In this document: positions 54,412 to 63,275 of the stretch, one piece after another
Numbering within the stretch: position 1 is the stretch's first letter
Layout: each line of letters begins with the position of its first letter
From: Mesorhizobium sp. WSM3862
Lineage (GTDB): Bacteria > Pseudomonadota > Alphaproteobacteria > Rhizobiales > Rhizobiaceae
Reading direction: 5' to 3'
Assembly: GCF_002294985.1 (NCBI RefSeq)
Contig: NZ_NSGE01000013.1
Span: forward strand, 1 to 64,000
DNA: 64,000 nucleotides
Translations under genes and position numbers: made by a program
The notes under the pieces: generated by a model
Seen by the model: the letters and a program-made list of their open reading frames with translations, nothing else
What the model was told of the DNA's origin: nothing
Database searches by the model: none

Positions 54412-55439
54412 GCGGCGTCCTCCTTGCCGCCACGGGCCTTCGCCATGCGCGCCGCGACGAGATCATTGGCCAACGCCTCGACCTCCGCGAGATCGACGCC
54501 CTTCAGCCCCGCGATTTGATCTTGCGGCAGGCCCGACAGGCCCGAACAGGCGCCCGCCATGCCGGCGGCGATGGCGCCTATGGTGTCGGTGTCGCCACCG
54601 AGATTGGCGCTGATCACTGCCGCTCGCCACGCATCCCCGTTGGCAACCTCCAGCACGGCGAATGCTGCAGGAATCGACTCCTGGCTGGCGACCCCCGTGC
54701 CGATCAGATCAACGATCAACCGGATCGCCTCTTTGTCGCCCTTCCCGCGCACAAGTTCCTGCGCCCGGAGAATGCGTTCGGCGATGTCGCCGCCGGTGGC
54801 CCAGTGACCGAGCGCGGCACCAAGCTTTGCCGCCGCGACGGCATGGCCGGAAGCAACGCGCCAGTCGGCGCCCGAAACACCGAGACTGACCGCGGCAGCA
54901 ACCGCGGCTGCGGAGGCAATCGCAATCGACGTATTGTGCGTAGCCCGGCAGGTTTCCGCGACTTTCGCAACCAGGGCATCGAGCGGCTCCGGGCGGATCA
55001 TAATGCCGACCGGCGCAATCCGCATCGCGGCGCCGTTGGTGTCGCCAGTTCGCCCCGCTTCTTCCGCCGGCACGCCGTTATTGATGGCGTCGATGGCCCG
55101 CTTGGTCGACGGTCCAAGCAGGTCGTAACTGCCACGCGCCTTGACGTCGCGCTCCCAGTCGAGCAGCGCGTTGACCCATCGCGCATGGTCGAAGCGATTG
55201 CCGGAGCTGACCAGGATGCGGCCGAGCAGCAGGGCCTGCTCGGTGTCGTCGGTGATGGCACCTGCCGGCAGCCCCTTCGACACCGGATGGTCGACGGCGG
55301 GCGCGACGAAACCCTCGACATGGCCATAGAGCTCGGCGATGCGGGCGGGCGACAGAAGCTGTGTCGGCATGCCCAGCGCATCGCCAAGCGCGCCGCCGAT
55401 CAGCGCGCCCATCGCCCGGTCGATCGCGTCGGCCGCCAT
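54408..55439 (-). CDS. ADP-ribosylglycohydrolase family protein
   Basis: 343 residues. Metal-binding motifs of the DraG/ARH family are present: GGALGDALGMPTQ near the start, ITDDTEQALL (TDDT) about 60 residues in, GDTNGAAMRIAPVG in the middle, and GGDTDTIGAIAAGM (DTDT) near the end. The family cleaves N- or O-glycosidic ADP-ribose bonds, and many bacterial operon members act on free ribosyl or other N-glycosides. ATG 55439 lies 2 bases after the regulator stop. The location in a transport and kinase operon argues for catabolism rather than protein de-ADP-ribosylation. Confidence 0.88.
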   Translation of the reverse strand: MAADAIDRAMGALIGGALGDALGMPTQLLSPARIAELYGHVEGFVAPAVDHPVSKGLPAGAITDDTEQALLLGRILVSSGNRFDHARWVNALLDWERDVKARGSYDLLGPSTKRAIDAINNGVPAEEAGRTGDTNGAAMRIAPVGIMIRPEPLDALVAKVAETCRATHNTSIAIASAAAVAAAVSLGVSGADWRVASGHAVAAAKLGAALGHWATGGDIAERILRAQELVRGKGDKEAIRLIVDLIGTGVASQESIPAAFAVLEVANGDAWRAAVISANLGGDTDTIGAIAAGMAGACSGLSGLPQDQIAGLKGVDLAEVEALANDLVAARMAKARGGKEDAA

Positions 55440-55441
55440 GC

Positions 55442-56167
55442 TCAGAACTCCAGATGCAGCGCGAAATGCGCCGGGTTGAGCAGGCTGGTGACGAATTCGA
55501 TGGCGCGGCCGTCGGCGGCGCGCGTCAGCCGCCGCGTCCTGAGGAACGGCGTGCCCGGAGCGCAATCGAGGATGGCGGCATCAGCAGCGCTGAGCATCTC
55601 GATGTCGACCCACTCCTCGCCATGGTCGGACACCAGCCCTGCCCCGCGCAGCGTCTGGTGCAGCGAGCCTTCGCGAAGCCCGCGCAGCGGCACGTCTTCC
55701 AGCTCGGGCGACAGCGGCAGGCGGCTGCGTTCGATCGAGATCGCATGGCCGTCATCGGCATTGGTACGGACGCGATCGACGGCGATGAAAGACGAGCTCT
55801 CGACACCGAGCTTTGCCGCGAGCTGGGCATCCTCGATGATCTCGAGCCTAAGCGTCCGGGTTTCGGCATTGGCGCCCGCATTGGCGAGCGCGCGCGACCA
55901 GCCGATCGCGTCATCGACCGGCATGCCGTCGAAAGTGACGAAGGACCCGATGCCGACCTTGGTGGTGATGAGGCCGCGGCTTGAAAGCTCTTCCAGCCCT
56001 TTGCGAACCGTGTTGCGGCTGACCGAGAAGCGCTGGACGAGCTCGTTCTCGCTCTGCAGGCGATCGCCGAAGCCGAGCACGCCTGAGCGGATCTCGTGCT
56101 CCAGAACCGTCGCGATCTGCTCGGGCTTGCCCGTGCCGGGAGTGAGTTGCGTCGCGCGACGGGCCAT
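55442..56167 (-). CDS. GntR-family regulator with UTRA domain (HutC type)
   Basis: 241 residues. The winged helix at about 15-80 has LQSENELVQRFSVSRNTVRK and the wing RGLITTKVGIGSFV. The UTRA ligand-binding domain fills the rest and ends at LNPAHFALHLEF. It is the first gene of the 11-gene minus-strand operon. A palindromic operator candidate lies 5-27 bases upstream of its ATG, in the place expected for autorepression of the whole operon. Confidence 0.92.
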   Translation of the reverse strand: MARRATQLTPGTGKPEQIATVLEHEIRSGVLGFGDRLQSENELVQRFSVSRNTVRKGLEELSSRGLITTKVGIGSFVTFDGMPVDDAIGWSRALANAGANAETRTLRLEIIEDAQLAAKLGVESSSFIAVDRVRTNADDGHAISIERSRLPLSPELEDVPLRGLREGSLHQTLRGAGLVSDHGEEWVDIEMLSAADAAILDCAPGTPFLRTRRLTRAADGRAIEFVTSLLNPAHFALHLEF

Positions 56168-56171
56168 ATAG

Positions 56172-56194
56172 ATACCTGTTCAATGAACCTGTAT
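56172..56194. promoter_or_regulatory. 23-bp interrupted palindrome, candidate operator of the UTRA regulator
   Basis: The arms ATAC-N2-GTTCA and TGAAC-N2-GTAT mirror each other about base 56183. A further CCTGTTCA at 56198-56205 repeats the one at 56175-56182 with a 23-base offset. It is directly upstream of the regulator's ATG at 56167 and could block transcription of the minus-strand operon. The divergent pcaI promoter must lie in the same 191-base gap. Confidence 0.65.
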
Positions 56195-56358
56195 AATCCT
56201 GTTCATTAGCGTATCTGAGACGAAGCGTCAACGGCCACGTCGTGCATGTCCGGATGTTTTGCGCTGCACCTCATCTGACTGCAGGCATCCTCATAGTGAC
56301 GCGAGAGGGGCGCTCTCATATGCTCCGATATGAACCTTGATCTCCGGAGCAATGGACG

Positions 56359-57216
56359 ATGGTCAACTTCCTGCCGCTGAAAAAGGCCGTTGCGGAGACT
56401 CTGCACGATGGCGATACGGTCGCCTTCGAGGGCTTCACCCATTTGATCCCGACCGCCGCGGCCCATGAGGCAATCCGCCAGGGCTTTCGCGACCTGACGC
56501 TGATCCGCATGACGCCCGACCTGATCTACGATCAGATGATCGGCATGGGCATGGCCAAGAAGATCGTCTTCTCCTATCTCGGCAATCCCGGCGTCGGCCT
56601 GCTCAGGCGCGTTCGCGACGCCATCGAGAACGGCTTTCCGCGGCCGATCGAGGTCGAGGAGCACAGCCACGCCGGCATGGCCAACGCCTATGAGGCGGGG
56701 GCCGCCGGCCTGCCCTGCGCGGTGTTCCGCGGCTATCGCGGCGCAGGCCTTGCCGCCGTCAATGCAAACATCAAGTCCATAACCTGCCCGTTTACCGGCG
56801 AGGTGCTGGCCGCCGTTCCGGCGATCCGGCCCGACGTCACCTTCATCCACGCGCAGAAGGCCGACCGCAAAGGCAATGTGCTGGTCGAAGGCATCATCGG
56901 CATCCAGAAAGAGGCCGTGCTCGCCGCCAAACGCGCGGTGGTGACCGTCGAGGAAGTGGTCGACAGTTTCGACGATCTCCACCCTAATCTCACCGTGCTG
57001 CCGAATTGGACGATCGCGGCAATCTCGATCGTGCCGGGCGGCTCGCATCCCTCCTACACGCATGGCTATTACGAGCGCGACAACTCCGCCTATCTCGAAT
57101 GGGACGAGATCGCCGCCGACCGCGACCGCTTTCAGGCATGGATGCAGAAGAACGTCATCGAGAGCAGCGCAGACGACTTCGCTGCTCGCGTCGAGCATCT
57201 GAGGAAAGCCGCATGA
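56359..57216 (+). CDS. pcaI: 3-oxoadipate CoA-transferase subunit A (glutaconate-transferase type)
   Basis: Moves CoA from succinyl-CoA to 3-oxoadipate in the beta-ketoadipate pathway, as a complex with the next product. 285 residues. Family segments: VAFEGFTHLIPTAAAHEAIR, GNPGVGLLRRVRDAIENGFP and the AVFRGYRG stretch. Size and sequence fit the CatI/GctA-type subunit. ATG 56359 follows a purine-rich AGCA with a weak ribosome-binding site. The stop overlaps the next start by 4 bases. Confidence 0.87.
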   Translation: MVNFLPLKKAVAETLHDGDTVAFEGFTHLIPTAAAHEAIRQGFRDLTLIRMTPDLIYDQMIGMGMAKKIVFSYLGNPGVGLLRRVRDAIENGFPRPIEVEEHSHAGMANAYEAGAAGLPCAVFRGYRGAGLAAVNANIKSITCPFTGEVLAAVPAIRPDVTFIHAQKADRKGNVLVEGIIGIQKEAVLAAKRAVVTVEEVVDSFDDLHPNLTVLPNWTIAAISIVPGGSHPSYTHGYYERDNSAYLEWDEIAADRDRFQAWMQKNVIESSADDFAARVEHLRKAA

Positions 57217-58012
57217 GCGAGATCGATTTGGGCTTCACTCCCAACGAGATGATGACGATTGCCGCGAGCCGCGCGCTGAAGAACGACGATGTCTGCTTTG
57301 TCGGCATCGGGGCGCCGTCGGCCGCCTGCAATGTCGCGCGGCTGACCCATGCGCCGGACATCACGCTGATCTACGAGAGCGGCACCATCGGCACCGCGCC
57401 CCACATTTTGCCGCTGTCGATCGGCGACGGCGAATTGTGCGAGACTGCGGTCACCACCGTCGCGGTGCCGGAGATGTTCCGCTACTGGCTGCAGGGCGGC
57501 CGCATCACCATCGGCTTCCTTGGCGCCGCCCAGCTCGACAAATTCGGCAACATCAACACTACAGTCATCGGCGACTATGCGCATCCCAAGACGCGGCTGC
57601 CCGGCGGCGGCGGCGCGCCGGAGATCGCCACCTCCTCGCGAGAGGTCTACATCACCATGGCGCAGTCGAAGCGCGGCATGGTCGAAAAGATCGACTTCTT
57701 CACCTCCTTCGGCCATGGCGAGGGTGGCGACCATCGCAAGCGGCTCGGCATCGACACCGCCGGTCCGAGCTTGCTGATCACCGACCTCGCCGTCTGGAAG
57801 CCGGACCGTGTCACCAAGGAATTCACCGTCGTGTCGCTGCATCCCGGCGTCACCCGCGAAGAGGTGCAGGCGACCTGTGGCTGGGAAGCAAAGTTTGCCG
57901 AGGCGCTTGACGAGACGCCGGCGCCGACGGAACTCGAGCTGAAGACATTGCGCGATTTGCAGGCGCGCACCAAGGCCGCCCATGCGGGTACCGCCAAAGG
58001 GAAAGCTGCATA

Positions 58013-58013
<1 letters not shown>
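57213..58013 (+). CDS. pcaJ: 3-oxoadipate CoA-transferase subunit B
   Basis: 266 residues. The catalytic glutamate is in the motif LIYESG (Glu55). GAAQLDKFGNINTTVIG and PGGGGAPEIATSSREV are typical of the beta subunit. ATG 57213 (ATGA overlap) is chosen although the frame is open upstream. It pairs with PcaI; the stop overlaps the thiolase start by one base. Confidence 0.88.
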
Positions 58014-59229
<1,216 letters not shown>

Positions 59230-59236
<7 letters not shown>

Positions 59237-59454
59237 GGCAGGCCGACATAGTTCTCCGCCAGCGCGGTCGAGGCGGCCTTGAAGTGTACGAGATAATTGA
59301 GCTCGGCTTCCTGGATGCGCTGACCGAACTCACCCGTCTCGGGGAAGCGGTGGAGGATCGTCGTCATCCACCAGGAGAAGCGCACCGCCTCGCAATCGAT
59401 GCGATGCGTCGCCCTCGAGCCCGGTCCGGTATCGGTTGGTATTGTTTGCGTCAT
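59230..59454 (-). pseudogene. pobA (4-hydroxybenzoate 3-monooxygenase) C-terminal fragment
   Basis: A 74-codon frame whose last 53 codons (from about 59391) read VRFSWWMTTILHRFP, then ETGEFGQRIQEAEL, then AASTALAENYVGLPY. That is the end of PobA, a flavoprotein of about 390 residues. Nothing of the FAD-binding body is present. The first 21 codons are unrelated. The ATG overlaps the pcaD stop by ATGA, so a short peptide may be translated, but it cannot be an enzyme. It is evidence of a deletion between pcaD and pobA. Confidence 0.85.
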
Positions 59455-60266
59455 CGCCCATGGAGATGCTTTCCCTCAGGCAACGATGCGACGAAGGCGC
59501 GGATCAGGGCGACGACCGCGTCGGGCTGCTCGATGCAGGGAATGTGCCCGGCGCCGCGGATCACCTCGAAGCGCGCGCCGGGGATCAGGTCGGCAAGCGA
59601 GCGCACGAGATCGGGCGGCGTCGAGCCGTCCTGGTCGCCGACGATGCAGAGCGTCGGCACCGCGATGCGGCGCGCGCTGTCGGTGAAATCCGCATCGCGA
59701 ACCGCCATACACGTGCCGATGTAACCCGGCAGCGCCTGCCTGGTCAGCATGTTGCGGCAACCGGCAAGCTCGGCGGCGCGGTTGGCATGAAAATCCGGCG
59801 TGAACCACACCTTCATGATGCCATCGGCAATCGCCTCGATGCCGTCACGCTCGACCGTCGCGATGCGGCTGTTCCAGCTCTCGGGGGTGCCTATTTTGTG
59901 CGCGGTGTCGCTGAGGATCAGCGCTTCGACGAGTTCGGGCCGCCGTGCATAGAACCCCTGCGCGACCATACCGCCGACCGACAGGCCAAAAAGCACGACC
60001 TTCTGGAAGCCGAAGCAATCGATGAGCGCGCTCAGATCGTCGACATGGTCGTCGATCGAGCGCACGCCGCTGCCGATGTCGGAAAGTCCGTGGCCGCGCT
60101 TGTCATAGACGAGCATCGGCATCTCACCGGCAAGCCGTGCGACGACATCGTCCCAGATCCGCAAGTCGGTGCCGAGCGAATTGATGAAGATGATCGGGCG
60201 CGCAGCAGCCGTCCCGGCGATAAGGCGATGGTGCAACGCAATGCCGCCGATACTGACGAATGGCAC
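59451..60266 (-). CDS. pcaD: 3-oxoadipate enol-lactone hydrolase
   Basis: Hydrolyses 3-oxoadipate enol-lactone to 3-oxoadipate, the step before PcaIJ. 271 residues, alpha/beta hydrolase. Oxyanion-hole region INSLGTDLRIWDD, nucleophile elbow GLSVGG, and catalytic histidine in GAGHIPCIEQP. GTG 60266 is preferred, with GGAGG 9 bases upstream; ATG 60290 overlaps that site. Upstream pathway genes (pcaCHGB) are not in the window. Confidence 0.9.
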   Translation of the reverse strand: MPFVSIGGIALHHRLIAGTAAARPIIFINSLGTDLRIWDDVVARLAGEMPMLVYDKRGHGLSDIGSGVRSIDDHVDDLSALIDCFGFQKVVLFGLSVGGMVAQGFYARRPELVEALILSDTAHKIGTPESWNSRIATVERDGIEAIADGIMKVWFTPDFHANRAAELAGCRNMLTRQALPGYIGTCMAVRDADFTDSARRIAVPTLCIVGDQDGSTPPDLVRSLADLIPGARFEVIRGAGHIPCIEQPDAVVALIRAFVASLPEGKHLHGR

Positions 60267-60322
60267 GATCTCGATCCTCCAAACCAACATTGCACCAGTT
60301 GTCTAGATCGGTAAACCGAAGG

Positions 60323-61258
60323 CTACTCTGGACGGTGCACGCCGCCTTGGATCTTTTGAGGGGGCGTTTGGCGATCCGCCTCCGGGGTCGAGACCAGCAG
60401 GGCGGCGGCGGCATTCGCGGCGGCGATGGCGGCATCGGTGGGCTCGCCGCGAGCAAGCGCAGCCGCAAAGGCACCGACGAATTCGTCACCAGCGCCATGA
60501 GTGCTGACCATCTTCACCGGAATGGCACCGAGCGCAAAGGCGCGGCCGTCGCGATCGTGATAGGCGACGCCATCCTCGCCGGCGGTGACGATTGCCGCCG
60601 GATAAACGATTGCCAATTGCCGCGCTGCCTCAGCTGCGCCTTCAAGCGTGTCGACGACCGGAATGCCGGCCAGGAACTCCGCCTCTATGGCGTTGGTGAT
60701 CACGATATCGACGAGCCCGGTGAGTTCGGCGGGCAGCGGCCGGGCCGGCGCCGCGTTGAGCACGACGTAGCGGCCGGCAGCCTTCGCCGTGCGCGCGGCA
60801 GCGATGTTGGCGATTTCCGGCACTTCGTTCTGCAGCAACAGCACCTCAGCCTGCGCCAGCACACCGGCCGCCCCCGCGACATCCTTTTCGCCGAGTGTCA
60901 GATTGCTGCCGGAAACGATTACCGCGCCGTAGTCGCCATCGTCGTCGAAGATGGCTACGCTCATGCCTGATCGGGTCCCCGGTTCTACTCGCACGAAGCG
61001 GTGATCGACATTGCTGCGGCTGAGATTGGCGAGCAGCGCACGGCCGAAATCGTCGTCGCCGACAGCACCGATCATCGCCGACCTCGCCCCCGCGCGCGCC
61101 GCCGACAGGGCCTGATTGCCGCCCTTGCCGCCGCATTTCGGCTGCCATCCGAAACCGGTCACCGTCTCGCCCTTGCGCGGACGATCCGGTGCGTCGACCA
61201 GGATGTCGTAATGCAGGCTGCCGAACACGGCCACCAGCCCCGCTGAAGCAACGCTCAT
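60323..61258 (-). CDS. Ribokinase-like PfkB-family sugar kinase
   Basis: 311 residues. N-terminal GSLHYDILVDAPDRPRKGET and GGKGGNQALSAARAGA are ribokinase hallmarks. The catalytic motif is STHGAGDEFVGAFA, with the usual DTTGAGD reading STHGAGD; the catalytic Asp is kept and the first Asp is Ser. It follows the RpiR regulator by 13 bases in the order isomerase-regulator-kinase, so it likely phosphorylates the isomerase product. Confidence 0.88.
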   Translation of the reverse strand: MSVASAGLVAVFGSLHYDILVDAPDRPRKGETVTGFGWQPKCGGKGGNQALSAARAGARSAMIGAVGDDDFGRALLANLSRSNVDHRFVRVEPGTRSGMSVAIFDDDGDYGAVIVSGSNLTLGEKDVAGAAGVLAQAEVLLLQNEVPEIANIAAARTAKAAGRYVVLNAAPARPLPAELTGLVDIVITNAIEAEFLAGIPVVDTLEGAAEAARQLAIVYPAAIVTAGEDGVAYHDRDGRAFALGAIPVKMVSTHGAGDEFVGAFAAALARGEPTDAAIAAANAAAALLVSTPEADRQTPPQKIQGGVHRPE

Positions 61259-61271
61259 CCGCGACGATCTT

Positions 61272-62141
61272 TCATCTGTTCTTGTCCCGGCGTTTCGACG
61301 TCACTGCCGACATGGTGCGGCCGAGATTGTGCTCCGCCGCCTGATAGTCGCGCTGCGCCACCGCGACGAACAGCGCATCCAGGATGTTGAGCTGGGCGAT
61401 ACGGGCGGCCGCATTCTCGCCCATCAGCGGCGACCCCCGCGCGGTCGAGCAGAGCACGACATCCGCCTCGGCTGCCAGCGGCGAGTTGGCGTAGTTGGTT
61501 ACGGCAAGCGTGCGGGCGCCGTTCTTTCTGGCGAGCTGAACGGCATCAATCACCGCGCTGCTGTTGCCGGAATGGGAAAAGCCGACGGCAATGTCTTCGG
61601 CGCCGAGGAGCGAGGCCGACATAAGCATCATGTGGGAATCGTCGTAAACCGCCGCACGGATGCCGATGCGCAGGAACTTGTGCGAGACGTCCCGGGCAAT
61701 CTGAGCTGAGCCGCCGACGCCGTAGAAGTCGCGATTTCTGGATCGGTAAATGAGGTTGGCGGCCCGGTCGAAATCGCCGATGTCAAGAATCGCCAGCGTT
61801 TCCTCCAGCGCCTGTATGGAAGTGCGGAAGACCTTTTGCACGATCTCGGCCGAACTGTCGTCAGCGGACAGTTCCCGGTGCATCTCGGCGGTCGGCGAGC
61901 GGCTGTATTCGCAGACTGCCGTCCGGAAGTCGCGATAGCCGGAGAAGCCCAGCTTCTTGGCGATCTTCACCACCATCGCCTCGGAGACGCCGGCCTCGTC
62001 AGCGATCTCCTTCAAAGGGATCGTCTCGTCGAAACCGCGGCGGCCGAACACGGTTTCCACCACCTTTGCCTCCAGCGGTGTGAGATGCGGCATCATCATG
62101 CGGATGCGCGGCCCCACGGCCCGAAGATCCGCGGACGTCAT
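61272..62141 (-). CDS. RpiR-family transcriptional regulator with SIS domain
   Basis: 289 residues. N-terminal helix-turn-helix PLKEIADEAGVSEAMVVKIA (about 43-62) with KKLGFSGYRDFR. The SIS sugar-phosphate-sensing domain starts near residue 130 with YGVGGSAQIARDVSHKF and has GFSHSGNSSAVIDAV. ATG 62141 overlaps the isomerase stop by 4 bases. It should sense a phosphosugar, consistent with the kinase next to it. Confidence 0.92.
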   Translation of the reverse strand: MTSADLRAVGPRIRMMMPHLTPLEAKVVETVFGRRGFDETIPLKEIADEAGVSEAMVVKIAKKLGFSGYRDFRTAVCEYSRSPTAEMHRELSADDSSAEIVQKVFRTSIQALEETLAILDIGDFDRAANLIYRSRNRDFYGVGGSAQIARDVSHKFLRIGIRAAVYDDSHMMLMSASLLGAEDIAVGFSHSGNSSAVIDAVQLARKNGARTLAVTNYANSPLAAEADVVLCSTARGSPLMGENAAARIAQLNILDALFVAVAQRDYQAAEHNLGRTMSAVTSKRRDKNR

Positions 62142-63130
62142 CCTGCATTTGCTCCGAGCAGGATTTCTTGGACGACAGCCTGAGAGGCAACCGCGTCCTG
62201 TCCGTCGAGGGCAGCCGCCAGCCGATTGTCCTGCCCCAGCCGCTCGACGACCCGCAACATGCGCTTGACGGTCGCGATGTTGACCTCGCATTCGCGCACC
62301 GGGTCGAGACCGGTCATGTCCGGAAAGGTGTCGAAATAGATGGCACCGGCGTAGCCGTCCCTGCGTATTTGACGCAGCAGCTCGATCGTCTGCAGCGTGT
62401 GCACGGCGCCGACCATCAGGCCGTCGTCGCGCTTGGCGTAGCCATCGTTGAGATGAACGCCGAGCAACCTGCTGTGACGGGCGACAAGAGCGGCGGCAAA
62501 GGCCGGTTGCTCGTCGGCATAAAGAACATGCGCGAAGTCGAGAGTGACGCCCAGATTGGGCAGGCCGGCCTCGCGGATCGCCAGCAACGTGGTCGCGGCA
62601 TCCGGCATCAGCGAATAGGAGCGCGGCTCGTTCGGCTTATATTCGAGACTGATGGCGCAATCGGGGTCATGCGCCGCAACTTCACGAATACCGTCGATTT
62701 CGTGTTGCCAAAGTGTCGCGTAGTCGGCCTGGAAAGCGTAGTCGAAACCATCCTGCCCCAGCCACAATGTCATGAGACCGGCGCCCGCCTCTCGCGCCGC
62801 ATCGATGCCAGCCTTGGTAAGGTCGATGGCTTCACGCCGCACTGCCGGATCGGGATTGGTGAACGCGCCGAGCTTGAAGGCGGGATTGGAGTAGTAGCGC
62901 ATCGCGAAGCCATTGATGGAAAGCCCAAGATCGCCAAGCCTCCGTGCGATTTCCCTGGGGTTTTCACCGATATGGTCGGGATAGTTGAGGTCGAGATCGG
63001 TGAGCCCCTCGACCTTGGCCGCCCGCGCCGCCATCTGCAGCACCGAGGGCTTCCCGGTAAGCCCGGCCCACTCCGCCTCGGGCCGCGAGGCGAAGGAATT
63101 GAGACGGGTGGCAAAACGGTGGGATGTCAT
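62138..63130 (-). CDS. Sugar isomerase/epimerase, TIM-barrel (xylose-isomerase-like)
   Basis: 330 residues. Metal-ligand candidates occur in order: SLEYKPNEPRSYS, VTLDFAHVLYADE, GVHLNDGYAKRDDG and YFDTFPDMTGLDP. This pattern suits the L-rhamnose/xylose isomerase-like AP-endonuclease-2 family. ATG 63130 has AAGGA about 7 bases upstream; the longer frame to 63223 has no site. It is first in the operon isomerase-RpiR-kinase and divergent from the sulfatase. Confidence 0.86.
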   Translation of the reverse strand: MTSHRFATRLNSFASRPEAEWAGLTGKPSVLQMAARAAKVEGLTDLDLNYPDHIGENPREIARRLGDLGLSINGFAMRYYSNPAFKLGAFTNPDPAVRREAIDLTKAGIDAAREAGAGLMTLWLGQDGFDYAFQADYATLWQHEIDGIREVAAHDPDCAISLEYKPNEPRSYSLMPDAATTLLAIREAGLPNLGVTLDFAHVLYADEQPAFAAALVARHSRLLGVHLNDGYAKRDDGLMVGAVHTLQTIELLRQIRRDGYAGAIYFDTFPDMTGLDPVRECEVNIATVKRMLRVVERLGQDNRLAAALDGQDAVASQAVVQEILLGANAG

Positions 63131-63275
63131 TTGGGATCCTTGGGATGCCTGAGACTTCACATGGAAAAATGATTTTGTAAAGTTCTCTGGTGAGCTGTAC
63201 AGGCTGGTTGCCCTGGTTGGCATGCGCTGATTGTTCTGGCATTACCGGGTTCGAGAACCATTCCGACGGGCAGCA

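Noticed and set aside
45974..56167. Naming the transporter as a true spermidine/putrescine uptake system (potABCD)
   Set aside because: Family resemblance is clear, but related systems carry opines and other compounds, and the neighbouring enzymes do not degrade polyamines.
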